DNA of 64,000 bases from Dasypus novemcinctus. Taxonomy: Eukaryota > Chordata > Mammalia > Cingulata > Dasypodidae. The position numbers and the translations under genes are program-made. The notes beneath the pieces are model-generated. The model ran no database searches. It was not told where the DNA came from and saw nothing but the letters and a program-made list of their open reading frames with translations. The stretch covers positions 3,348,001 to 3,412,000 of the forward strand of contig NW_026688628.1 of NCBI RefSeq assembly GCF_030445035.2, read 5' to 3'. This document shows positions 1 to 11,515 of this stretch, in pieces. Position 1 is the stretch's first letter. Each line of letters starts with the position of its first letter.

Positions 1-730
1 ACCAGACCTGTAGTTGGCGTTTGGGTTGGTGTATACTCAGGAGACCTGAATTTCTGGTCTGTCCATGTGACAGCCAGGCCCTGAGCCTCAACAGACCTGC
101 AACTCCTACCTTCTGGTTTATTGGACTTACCCTGGCCACTAACAGGGAGATGAAGAAGGTTAACCACCACACCAGGGAGCCAAGAGTGCCTACAACTGCA
201 AGCAGGAGAATTACACCCATCATCCATGTGGAATCTAAGCTCCCTCTTGATGTAGAGGGGTACTGGACATAACCATCCCAGGGTCCATAGGATGGAAGAA
301 TAGAATATGGATTAGAATGGACTTACTGGTGTTCTGCTGGAGAACTATTGTGATTAGTAATGGAAGAAATTGTAGTATTGATGTGGAGAAAGTGGCCATA
401 GTAGCTGCTGATGGTAGGGAGAGGGAAGAAGAGGTACAATGTGGGCGCATTTTCAGAATTTGGAGTTGTCCTGTGTGGTGCTGCAGAGACAGATGCTGGA
501 CATTGTGTGTCCTGCCGTGGCCCACTGGGTGGACTGGGGGAGAGTGTGGACTACAATGTAGACCACTGTCCATGTGGTGCAGCAATGCTCCAAAATGTAT
601 TCACCAGGTCCAGTGAATGTGCCATGATGATGGAAGAGGTTGTTGATGTGGGAGGAACTGGGTGAGGGTGTGGGGGGTATATGGGGTCCTCACATTTTTT
701 GAATGTAATGTTTAAAGGAAAATAAAGAAA

Positions 731-733
<3 letters not shown>
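1..733 (+). mobile_element. L1 3' UTR end (5' cut by window edge)
   Basis: This stretch is the reverse complement, with many differences, of 28130-28830, which is the 3' UTR of the minus-strand L1 described below. It runs in the plus direction, ends with an AATAAA signal at about 720 and passes into a simple AT repeat. Open frames here (about 235-665 on both strands) are chance frames in the UTR, because the same DNA recurs in other L1 copies with those frames broken. Confidence 0.8.

Positions 734-778
<45 letters not shown>
734..778. repeat. (AT)n microsatellite at an L1 tail
   Basis: About 22 uninterrupted TA units directly follow the L1 3' end, probably grown out of its A-rich tail. A purine-rich (GGAA/GAAA) low-complexity tract lies 100 bases further on, at about 877-940. 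Confidence 0.95.
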
Positions 779-784
<6 letters not shown>

Positions 785-2439
785 AAAGAAATAGTTATGA
801 TCTTTGATTACACATGGAACATATGCAACTCATGCTTCACAATATCTTATCTGACTAGAACAATCTGGGTAAAGATGGAAAGAAGAAAGGAAGGAAGAAA
901 GGGAGGGAGGGAGAAAAGAGGTAGGGAGGAAGGGCAAAAAAGGCTAAAGTAAGGATCAAGGTTTGATGTTTTGAAGTCCAGGCTCTCTGTCTCTAAAGCT
1001 CATTCTAATTAAGCCTCATACAGCAACCAGAGTTATCTTTGTCTCTCAAATATGATATTTCCCTTTGAATGGTTCCCTGTGTTTACAAGAAAAACATGCA
1101 CTATCCACAAGGCATTCAACCCCTCCTTGGGCTGGTTTATGCCCTCCCTACATCCACTGCCATACCCCACACATCTATCTTATCATGCTGCCATTTTGAG
1201 TGGTTTGCACTTCCCCTACTTTCCTTTCACTCAGTCATATGTTTTCTTAGGCTTCTCCCTATGAAAGGATATTCTCCCATAACTCCCAACACAGGAAAAG
1301 CATCTCCTCCCATTTCAAGGCTCCATGCTGGTCACTTACGTACAAAGTCTTCCTTGACTCTGATCAGTGATGACAGCCCCTATGCCCCATCCAGGTAGAT
1401 TTACCAATTCTTATCTAATAAAACCATCCTTCACCCTGAACCTACTTCTATCATAGAACCTATCAGATACCACTGAGATAAATCTTTACATTTGTATGTT
1501 TCTAATAAACTGCAAGCTTCTTAAAGGGTCATGTTTTACTGATTTTATTATGTATAATTTGTATGGAGTCTGAAGCATAGTAAAAGATAAACGTTTGTTG
1601 CATAAACTAATGCATTTTAGTTGCCCTATTTCCCAAAGACATACCCTCTCTTGGGTCTTTCTGTATAGAACATAGTCTACCTTTACTTTTGTGACACTGA
1701 ACCTTGCTCATTCAAGCCACTTCCCTGTTTAAAGCCTTGAAACAGGCTGAAAACCCATAGCCATGTCTTATCCCAATTTGAAGAGATCCAATATAAGACA
1801 AATGTCCCTTCTGGTCTAGTCCATTTTACAGATGTTTTGTTCCTCTGTGTCTGCCCTGCCTTTAGGTGGAAGTACAAGACTGATGGTGTTAGGGTTCTCA
1901 GTATCTGCTCATGTGTTTTAAAGTTACCCACCTGAGCAGACAAAGGCCTGATTTGATGTGTAAGCAACTGTCCTCTCCAGTGCACATTCTGATTTATGCT
2001 GTTTCATCCCTCAACTTGCTGACCCCTGTCAGCATCAATAAACACAATCACATCTCTCTGAGGAACTGACAAATGAGACCACAATATTAATAAAGTCAAT
2101 AATGAATGATGCTCTGGAAAAAATTTTATTCTGGCTCAATAAAACCAAACCTAGTAATTCATTTTAGTGACATTGTACTTAGAATATTCCTCCATTTGAG
2201 GGTGAAGAAAGCCCAGAACTCAAAGGCTTACAATAACACACAGCTTGAATTGTATAACTGTATAGTAATTCTCCAAAGTAATTTTTTTTACAGAAGATTA
2301 ATACCACATTGAATTGAGTGCTCTAGGATGTTGTTTGTATCTACCTATGTATCTCTTTATGTAAACATCTATGCAACTATTTATGTATCTAAGTATTTAT
2401 CTATCATCTGTCCTCTCTGTATCTAGGTTTCTATATCTA
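779..2439. other. gene-poor stretch, no feature recognised
   Basis: AT-rich DNA with a purine tract at about 877-940. The longest open frames, on either strand, are about 100 codons, lack recognisable domains and have no supporting context. I see no repeat family that I can name with confidence. Confidence 0.6.
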
Positions 2440-2447
2440 TTTAGCTA

Positions 2448-2499
<52 letters not shown>

Positions 2500-2500
2500 A
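2440..2500. repeat. (CTAT)n tetranucleotide microsatellite
   Basis: Roughly 15 near-perfect CTAT units, preceded from about 2340 by degenerate TATC/TATG units. The long perfect run suggests it may vary in length between individuals. Confidence 0.95.
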
Positions 2501-3697
2501 TCTGTGTTTTCCATAAGAGACAACTTAAATTGAAAATATCAATTATACTAAGTTGCCAGGCACTATCTTGTAATTATGAATAGCAACAGAAAATTGCCAC
2601 ATTTCCATAACTGCAGAAAAAATAACTTGAAATTCAAAGAGTTTAATTTTCTCTCTCAACATTTCATGTTACATTAATGACAAACCACGTCCAGCAGAGA
2701 TAGAAAACTATAAGGCTGCTACCTGGATAACTTTCATAAATCCATTCAAAACACAAGTGCACTCAAGTAATGCTAAATTCAACTTAAGTCTTACTACCAA
2801 GACTCTATAAATGTGTTGGCATTTCCCACATCTTCAGAAAGCACATTATATAGCATTTCCTTAGCTTTGTGTTTCTGTGTCAAACCTGGTCCTGACCCAC
2901 CAGGCAACTTAGCTCCAGAACAATGTCTGTTGAAGACTGATATTTCTCACAGGAACAAAGCCTGAAGAAACTGTTTCAGTCATAATGAGATTTGAGAGAG
3001 GGGGGGATCTGAAATGGGCAGGATCCCTTTATGGCAAGTTCATGTTTATTCACATCTACAAAACCCTCTGGGGTAACCTGTGTCCAGCAGACAATTAGTA
3101 GAGGAAGTAACTAACTCCAGGGAATCAACCAAGGAGAATGGATATACATATTTCCCTAATGTGGAGTATTCCGTTTTTAATACAGTATCATTCTTCAAAG
3201 TCCTACTTTGTAAAGAAGTCATCAGACTTCCCAGCATAAAAAATAAACAAACTTGTCTGTGTTGCTTCCTTGCTCCTTCTCTTCAGTTACAAGAAAGAAC
3301 ATCTCTGTCATCCACTTTAAAGTTAATCCTTCCACCTGTAACTTGGATTACCTGCATCATAAAACTCCCCATAACTAGCAACATCTTTATTTATTAGTGT
3401 GAAGAAATTTCATAGTAAAATCATCTGGAGGTAAGTTTAGATTTACTGTCTCTATTGTAACCTCCCCCAAACCTTTAAATGTTGGATTACTCAAACATCA
3501 AGCCAGCATCCTCAACTCTAATCATGATTTAATCTTCCCTAAGTGAACCCATCTACTAATGACTACATTAATTATGAGTACGTTCCTCTAGTGAGGACCA
3601 GATCCTCATATTCAACTTTCAAATGAACAGCTCTCCTTGCACCCCAAATGATATTTGTTCAAATCTAAGCCCTTGCTTTCAATATTATGTTTCTTCT
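2501..3697. other. gene-poor stretch, nothing recognised
   Basis: No open frame above about 105 codons, no RNA gene, and no repeat that I can name. Confidence 0.6.
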
Positions 3698-3709
3698 AAA
3701 AGTAAATGG

Positions 3710-4100
3710 TGGGAAACAGACTTGGCCCAGCGGTTAGGGCATCCATCTACCACATGGGAGGTGCACGGTTAAAACTCCAGGCCTCCTTGACCCATGTGGA
3801 GCTGGCCCATGTGCAGTGCTGATGCGCGCATGGAGTGCCGTGCCACGCAGGGGTGTCCCCTGCATAGGGGAGCCCCATGCACAAGGAGTGCACCCATAAG
3901 GAGAACCGCCCAGCATGAAAGAAGATGCAGCCTGCCCAGGAATGGCACCACCCACACTTCATCATGCCACTGATGACAACAGAAGCAGACAAAGAAACAG
4001 GACACAGCAAATAGACACAGAGAACAGACAACCAGGGGCGGGGGGGGGGATTAAATAAATAAAATAAAATAAAATAAAATAAAATAAAATAAAATAAAAT
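3710..4100 (+). mobile_element. DAS-type tRNA-derived SINE (copy 1)
   Basis: The head carries RNA polymerase III promoter boxes: box A near TGGCCCAGCGGTTAGG and a box B-like GGTTAAAACTCC. The body is the GC-rich armadillo type, followed by a G run and an (AAAAT)n tail. The target-site duplication AAAAGTAAATGG is at 3698-3709 and 4101-4112. This is the short body type: the CCACACTTC block leads directly to the TGCCACTGATGACAACAG block. Confidence 0.93.
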
Positions 4101-4112
4101 AAAAGTAAATGG

Positions 4113-6322
4113 CATCATCATCAGCCCAGTTCATGCAAGGTAGAAACTTAGGCCCATCATTGATGTGACCATCATTAAGTTTATCTTTTTTATCCTTCAT
4201 ATCAAGTCCCCAAAATTACAAATAACACCTAAATATTTCTCAAATATGCTCTTTATTAACTCTTCAATCTCCAATGCTGGTTGCAAATTTTAAGCTGAAT
4301 GAAGATATCTTATGCTCTAATACAGTTGCCTCATTAAATAACGGTTAAAACGAGTTAAAAAAAATAAGTGTAGGGATTTGTGTTTGTTATAAGAAGTATT
4401 AGGACTAAAACCAAAACATCTCTTCTCTGTCTGGTGTTCTTTCATTACATCAACATTAGTTGATTACATGTTGAAATAATGTAGTTTTTTAAAAGTCTAA
4501 ATTCTATACCTCTTTCAATATCCAGGTCCTTACAAGACCCTATATTGGTTAAGACTTTCTTGAACTTTCTCAACTCTAAAGACATAGCCTGATTTTTATT
4601 TTGATGTTGCCTCATACAAGATACAACAGAGTGGCATGTGGTACTATTGGTTGTGAATAAAAATAATCATAGAACATTTTTTTAAATTCCTTCAAAGAAT
4701 TTGGTATTTGAAATTTTTAATAAACATGTATTATTATAATTCATGGACTATCCTTAAATTATTACCTCTGCTTTCTTCACAACGTGCATCCAAGAGAAGT
4801 TGGGAAATCAGTTATCAGCAACTCTCATGGCAAATTAATCCTCAAAGTTTTGGCCTGACACCAGATGTGGGTCATCTGGTGATCCCAGGGAAGGGAAGTT
4901 ACTCAGCTGCTGTCCCCTGCCCAGACAGTGACAGGAAGGGAAGTTTTGATAAATAAAAACACTAACCTAGATCATACTTATACAATACAAATCTACTTAA
5001 CTACAAGATTTTTGCTTCCTATTTTGTACTGTTCCAATTCCTTAGCTGGCATACAGGACCCTTTATTCCTTGATCAAGTCAGACATTTTTCTATCATCTC
5101 ATCTCAACTATAAATCTTTGGTCCATCTTACATTTTATTTTGTTCCTTTAATATTTTCATAATTTTAAGTTTACTTCAGTTATAAAAACATGCTCATCTC
5201 TCTACATATATGATTCTTAAAAACTCTTCTTTAGTTGACTTAAACTTTCACATCCTTCTGGTCTCTCTGGGACAATGCATTTCTCAGCTTCTTAGAAGTC
5301 ATAAGTGATGGGTCAGTCATTCCTTGACTTGCTTACTCTTTCAATGAAATGATTGTTGCCTACAATAGTCTATACAACTCAGTTATTGCCATCATGCAAG
5401 AAAGCAGAATGTAGACTCATATATTCACACAAAATTTCCCAAAATCAATTTTCATTTTCAGAAAAGGAACATACATAAAAAGAATTCTTAGAGTGAAATC
5501 TGGAGAAATGACTATCAGTGTTTAATAGTAAATAGTGAAAGATCTTTGGTTCAGATTTTGTCCAGAAAATAAAATTCAAAATGAAGAAAAAAATGTTTTA
5601 TATATATAATATAGGTTAAAATAACACTAATAACTGCTATTAATTACTTGTGTCTTCAAGACACAAAATATTCTAGAGCTGTGATTCATTTCAGGAAATA
5701 GAATTTATGGTTAGGCAGAAATGGTTTATGAATTCAATTCTAAAATTAGAGAACTGGGCTCCCTCCAGGGGCTTTGTTCACCATTTTTAATGTATGGCTT
5801 TAGTTCTTATGGTGTTTTTGCCCCTCTACACATCTCTTCCAGGTTCCAATAAGGTGAAATAAAAAGACTTTTGTTTTGTGACAGTTTGCTTAAGATTCAG
5901 ACATCCAGCTCTGTTACTTTGGAAATAATTAAGCTACTTGCACTTCTATAGTTATGGGGAGTCTGCAAGACTGACAACTGTATTGTTACAAATGGACAGA
6001 ACAAATGGCTTTATGAATGCCTTGAATGTTTGCCTGTTCACTTTAATCTTGTAAAGAGTTTAGCACTTAAAAGGAATCTCACATTTGCTACTTAAATAAT
6101 ACATTTTGAAGAAAAGACACTGAAGCACAGATTGAGTAAATACTAAACTGTATGCTGGGTTGGGTCATAGCAAAGTCAGGATTAGGTGCATATATTCATA
6201 GTATTTTTGTATGTTAAAAATTGAATAAGCAACTAATTAAAAGAAAATGGAATAAAATGACCAAAGTATGGTCCTTCTGGAAGGTTTTTATCACAGTATC
6301 ACTTTTAGGAATTCTTTGGGAT
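4113..6322. other. gene-poor stretch downstream of the olfactory receptor
   Basis: AT-rich DNA with no convincing open frame. The part nearest the receptor may hold its 3' UTR: an AATAAA lies at about 6191-6260 on the plus strand, but no clear minus-strand poly(A) signal could be assigned. Confidence 0.5.
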
Positions 6323-7270
6323 TCATGTAAATGTTATACACAGAATATTCCCTAGAATGTTCTTAAGAGCCCTTTTAAACTCTTTGTTCCTTAGAGTATA
6401 GATGTGAGGGTTCAGCATAGGGGTCACCACAGTGTAGAAGAGGGAAACAAACTTTTCCTGATCTTTGTATTTACTCTTGGATGGCTGCAGATATATGAAG
6501 ATGATGGTTCCATAGAAGATGATAACCACCAAAAGGTGGGAAGAGCAGGTACCAAAAGCTTTCTGTCTCCCACAGGCTGACTTGATCATCAAAATAGCCT
6601 GGACAATGTACCCATAAGAGACCAGGATGAATGAGACAGGCACTACAAGGAAGAGGACAATAGCCACAAAAAGCCCAACATCGTTGAAAGTGGTGTCCAC
6701 ACAAGCCAACTTGATGAGCACAGGGACCTCACAGATGAAATGGTCCACTTGATGATGACCACAGAAGGGCAACTGAAGAGTGAGACTAGACTGTACCAGG
6801 CTTGTGGCCACCCCACTGAGCCATGCCATAGAGGCTAGGATCATACAGAGATGGGGATGCATAAGGACAGTGTAATGAAGGGGATGGCAGACAGCAACAT
6901 AGCGATTGTAGGACATCACCATGAGCAAAACACACTCTGTGGAACCCAGTGCAAGGGAAAAATAGAGTTGAACAATGCAGCCACCATAGGTAATCATTTT
7001 CATGGAATCCCTCAGGTTTACCAAGAGCTGGGGAATCACACTGCTGGTGAAGCATAGGTACAGGAGGGAAAGATGAGAAAGGAAATAATACATTGGCATG
7101 TGAAGTTTGGATTCCAGATGAGATATCAGTATGATGGTTGTATTACCCAAAATTGTTAGTAAATACAAGATCAAGATGATTATGAAGAGAGTCTTCTGTA
7201 ACTGAGGATAATCAGAAAACCCCAACAGGACGAAACCTGTCAGGCTGCTCTCATTGGTACTCCTCACCAT
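6323..7270 (-). CDS. olfactory receptor, OR2G2-like
   Basis: Intact single-exon odorant receptor of 315 residues, a seven-helix membrane protein that would couple to the olfactory G protein in sensory neurons. Seen in the sequence: N-glycosylation site NES at residues 6-8, helix 1 GN at 42-43, LHMPMYYFLSHLS at 56-68, extracellular Cys98, helix 3 end MSYNRYVAVC at 119-128, KAFGTCSSH in loop 3/helix 6, and helix 7 PMLNPHIY at 284-291. I chose the ATG at 7268-7270, not the in-frame ATG at 7363, because the family starts just before the TNES motif and the extra 31 residues are not receptor-like. The length fits family 2 (about 310-320). Oddities are NRY in place of DRY (Asn122) and His289 in NPxIY. 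The match to human OR2G2 is from memory, so orthology to 2G2 rather than 2G3 is uncertain. Confidence 0.9.
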   Translation of the reverse strand: MVRSTNESSLTGFVLLGFSDYPQLQKTLFIIILILYLLTILGNTTIILISHLESKLHMPMYYFLSHLSLLYLCFTSSVIPQLLVNLRDSMKMITYGGCIVQLYFSLALGSTECVLLMVMSYNRYVAVCHPLHYTVLMHPHLCMILASMAWLSGVATSLVQSSLTLQLPFCGHHQVDHFICEVPVLIKLACVDTTFNDVGLFVAIVLFLVVPVSFILVSYGYIVQAILMIKSACGRQKAFGTCSSHLLVVIIFYGTIIFIYLQPSKSKYKDQEKFVSLFYTVVTPMLNPHIYTLRNKEFKRALKNILGNILCITFT

Positions 7271-7586
7271 CCCTATTTGCGAGGTAGTTTCCAGAATGCT
7301 GAGGCATAGCTGAAAAGATGGCATATTATACAAGGTCAAGTGAGTGACAAGGTTACCTCTCATAAAAGTGTCCTATGTTAAATTGGTATGAGTTTGTGTC
7401 CTTAGAGCTAGTAACTTCCATCGATCCATTTTTCCTAGTGTGTTCAATCTACCCATTTGACTTCTTTGTGGTCTTCTAATTTTCTTCAAAATAGAGAACA
7501 ATGGGCATATTAATAAACAACATCATCTGCTATAGGAAACACTTTAGACCATTGTTTCTTTCCAATCCCACCAAATTTACCCTTCA

Positions 7587-7951
7587 TTTTTTTTATTTAT
7601 TTATTTATTTAATTTCCCCCCCTCCCCTGGTTGTCTGTTCTTGGTGTCTATTTGCTGCGTCTTGTTTCTTTGTCCGCTTCTGTTGTCATCAGCGGCACAG
7701 GAAGTGTGGGCGGCGCCATTCCTGGGCAGGCTGCTCTTTCTTTTCACGCTGGGCGGCTTTCCTCACGGAGGCACTCCTTGCGCATGGGGCTCCCCCACAT
7801 GGGGGACACCCTTGCGTGGCACGGCACTCCTTGCGCGCATCAGCGCTGCGCGTGGCCAGCTCCACACGAGTCAAGGAGGCCTGGGGTTTGAACCACAGAC
7901 CTCCCATATGGTAGACGGACGCCCTAACCACTGGGCCAAAGTCCATTTCCC
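7587..7951 (-). mobile_element. DAS-type SINE (copy 2)
   Basis: Full-length short-type copy in reverse orientation: the poly(T) side starts at 7587 and the tRNA-like head ends near CCCAGTGG complement at about 7930. The target-site duplication TACCCTTCAT is at 7579-7588 and 7952-7961. The long open frames across it (up to 137 codons) recur in other copies and are SINE artefacts. It lies about 0.3 kb upstream of the olfactory receptor start, so it could sit in or near that gene's promoter. Confidence 0.93.
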
Positions 7952-7961
7952 TACCCTTCAT

Positions 7962-10900
7962 ATTTTAACATATCTTTCTAGTTACAGGAAGGAGGAAATT
8001 CAGATGATTCCAACTAAAATTAGAAAACTGAATTTTTAAGAAATTTTCTATTATGGAAAAATATCTCTCATCATGAAGAATTATGGAAATTTCTAAGGTT
8101 ACATTGCTGAAATAAATTGGATGTGATTATCATTAACAATAAAACAATGCCTGAGAGCTTACATGATCTGTAAAAATGCATCTGTTTACCAAGAAATGTA
8201 AAGTTTGGATGCATTCCTTCTGAATGCATGTAAAATTGATTTTGATTCAACTCACTATCTATGTTTCTTATTCCTTCCACTGCTGCTTTTTATTTGTTTT
8301 TCTTGGTTTTTGCCTGTTTCTGTTTTTAGAGACCAAGGATCCTTTTGATTTTTAGGAAATGAAATGGTATCTGTTAGTTATACATCTTTAAGTATTTAAA
8401 TTTCTTTTCCTAGAATCATTTGCCTTCTAACCATCATTCAAAGTGTGAATGCAAAATGTGCTCCCTGGAAAGGAAGGAAGCAAGCAAGTAAAAGGATCTT
8501 TAATTCCAAATTAAGAAACCATATCTGATTTATGAAATGACACTACTCAGTAAGCTATTAATTATGGAGGTACTACAGAAAGACCAGGCCTTTCTTCCAA
8601 TCCAGTGTTACTAAATAAAATAGCCCTTTAATATTACACACTTCCAATACCTTTGTTTTTAAGTATTTGATTTGAGTAAGGTGTATGTCAGTTTCTTCAC
8701 AATAGCTGGTGATCTCACAGCATCCATGTCCACGGTACTCTCTCAAAAATCCATTTGGCAGTCTGCACAAGTTATATCCATCATTTTATACTCCTTTGAT
8801 TTTCCCAGGAGAGTCTGAAACAGCTCAAGTCAACTAGTAGATAGTTGATATTATCATCAAGTGAATGAATGAAGAGATGCCATAAAATATGGTGCAAAAA
8901 GAAACCTTTCTAATTCTCCTGAATATAAATTCTGGTGATGATAATTAATATTTAACATTTCCCCAAAGCAATTCCAATTACTTCATGTTGGAATGAAATT
9001 TCAAAATATATATATTTTTTTAATTTCATGAGTATATCTTCAATTAAATTATTTTGAAAATAATATTTTAATTATTTTGAATAACATGGAAAAAAAAAGT
9101 ATCTATAATATTAGAGACCCTCTTTGTTTAAATAGATCCTCTGTGATAACTTCAGTTCTGGATATGACATTTTCTTGATAAATCTTATTTTCTTCCCTCT
9201 GACCTTTGTAGATCCCCATAATATCTCCATTTTATTAACTAAATTCACTTAAGCAATATAAAAATGAAGAAAGGAGAGCCAGTTCTTTTCAACCCCAGGA
9301 GATATGATCAGATCTCCTAGTATTAAATGAAAGTTAACTTTGCTAACTTCTCACTATATCTATCCTATTATTTCTGGGGGGGCATGTTCTTACAAATATC
9401 TGAAATGATGCAAGGATAGTAATTGCCAGCACCTCATAGTTATTCATAGATTCATCAGGGAAAGGCATACCACCACATACTCTTCAAGGGTCCATTGTGA
9501 TGTCTTAGGTAGAACTTAAGTAGAACTAGCAACACTGATAGAGAAATTCCTGTGATAGATCCATGGGACATAAAATGATTTGCTCAACCCTGCTAAATAT
9601 TTAGTGACATGACATAGTTAAATGTCCTGAATTTATAATCTGAATCCTATAATCCTTATCCATCTACCTGTGATCTCATCCTCATTTTGCTATAAATCTC
9701 AAATTTATAATCCCTCATGAATTGTAATTGCCATAAGCACATGTGGTTCTACCCTTATTAATAGTATTAATGTGGTTAAGGGACACTTACAAATGTGGCA
9801 ACTTGCCATCAACTTCAACTCAATATTTTCATTCCAAAAACAAAAACATACTACAATATCTTATTACCTTGTTTATTTTCCACCCAGGTATCTGGCTTTA
9901 TATTCCAAGCACATATATTTCCATGATAAACATATTCCCATTCATTATGAATCATTAAAGTCTTCAAAGTAAACAATAGGATTATCTAGGCATTTTTCCA
10001 TGGCAGAATACAAGGAAAGTAATTAAATCTGCACATACATACTATTTAAATTGAACTTGCTTAATTATAGGATTTTTCTTAATATATCATATATCCTCAT
10101 TACTCATTGCAAATATCATGTGACTGATCATACAAAAGTTTGAAATTAATTCTAAAAAACACTGTGTTTTTAAAGAGTCATAGATATTGGCTGAGTGAAA
10201 ACAATATTTCCATAACTTCTTAATTTAAATCTATTAACTATAACAGAAGAAAATAAAATGAAAAATATCTCTAAATAGGAACAGTCCTAAAACTGTGAAA
10301 CTCCCATAAGTCTAATGCACATGGTCCATACATCATGTGCCTGATACATTGAAATTTAATGAAAAACACTTGGATACAGAGAGAAAAGCCCTCTTTGCTA
10401 AGCACCATCCAATGTATCACTTACCATGGAAAAATAAATTGTAGAATGAAGAAGGCCATGGAACATCAAATATCCTATTAGAGGAGTGTTTCCATATAGA
10501 TTTCTCCCTTGCTGGGAAAATTAGCTCTGTTGATAAGTGGCATGGCTAGGAGCTAGGGGGAGCTAGATATAGTTCCAGAGAAAAGTTATTTATTTTGGAG
10601 AAAAGTTATTGGGAAAATTATGTTAGAATGAAACTTCCAGATATCCACTATACTTTCCCACCAAGTGACTGCAAGACATAAGATAAACTAAAAATCACCA
10701 ACACTTATTCTCCAATTCAAGTTTTAAAAATCCAGGTAAAATCACACCCAGAAAACCTTTGAAGAAAAAAGCAAAACACACTCTCCCAATATATTTGGGG
10801 AAGGAGTAATCCTGAATTGCTGTCTTCTCCCAAAGATTAAGGATATATAAAAAATATTTTTAAAAAAACAATACCTCAGTTTTATACACTATAAAATCTA

Positions 10901-11109
10901 TTGTATTAAAACAAGGTAAAACACACAAAAATAACAAAAGGTAGGAAGGCTCATAAGAGACAAAAGGTGGATAAAGAATGTGCATTTGAAGGAGAATTGC
11001 TCCAAGAAACAGTATAAATATTGAAAAGGTGAAATTTTCCTACAAACTCTGAAAAATACAAAAAAAAACCTGGATTTATTGAAACGAGATTTGAAACAAA
11101 ACCAGATTT
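7962..11109. other. gene-poor stretch, nothing recognised
   Basis: Low-GC DNA with no open frame above about 71 codons. No RNA gene or named repeat seen; ancient diverged repeats would be missed by eye. Confidence 0.55.
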
Positions 11110-11125
11110 AAAAGGCAAAAATTGG

Positions 11126-11500
11126 GGAAACGGACTTTGGCCCAGTGGTTAGGGCGTCCGTCTACCATATGGGAGGTCTGTGGTTCAAACCCCAGGCCTC
11201 CTTGACTCGTGTGGAGCTGGCCACGCGCAGCGCTGATGCGCGCAAGGAGTGCCATGCCACGCAAGGGTGTCCCCCGTGTGGGGGAGCCCCATGCGCAAGG
11301 AGTGCCTCCGTGAGGAAAGCCGCCCAGCGTGAAAAGAAAGAGCAGCCTGCCCAGGAATGGCACCGCCCACACTTCCCGTGCCGCTGATGACAACAGAAGC
11401 GGACAAAGAAACAAGACGCAGCAAATAGACACCAAGAACAGACAACCAGGGGAGGGGGGGATAATAAATAAATAAATAAATCTTTAAAAAATAAATAAAT
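11126..11500 (+). mobile_element. DAS-type SINE (copy 3)
   Basis: Full-length short-type copy, very similar to copies 2 and 9 (same CTTTGGCCCAGTGG head variant). Box A and box B (GGTTCAAACCCC) are intact. The target-site duplication AAAAGGCAAAAATTGG is at 11110-11125, and its right copy at 11501-11515 has lost one A. Confidence 0.94.
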
Positions 11501-11515
11501 AAAAGGCAAAATTGG

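Noticed and set aside
7271-7363. 31-residue upstream extension of the olfactory receptor frame
   Set aside because: Olfactory receptors begin just before the N-terminal glycosylation site; the extra residues are not conserved and would place extra hydrophobic residues before helix 1.
7501-7914. 137-codon frame with Cys-rich composition
   Set aside because: It lies in SINE copy 2, and near-identical frames appear at the other SINE copies (11162-11509, 57477-57797). It is a repeat artefact.
11126-11200. tRNA-like heads of the SINEs as real tRNA genes
   Set aside because: Box A and box B are present, but the cloverleaf is decayed and the head is fused to the SINE body with target duplications.
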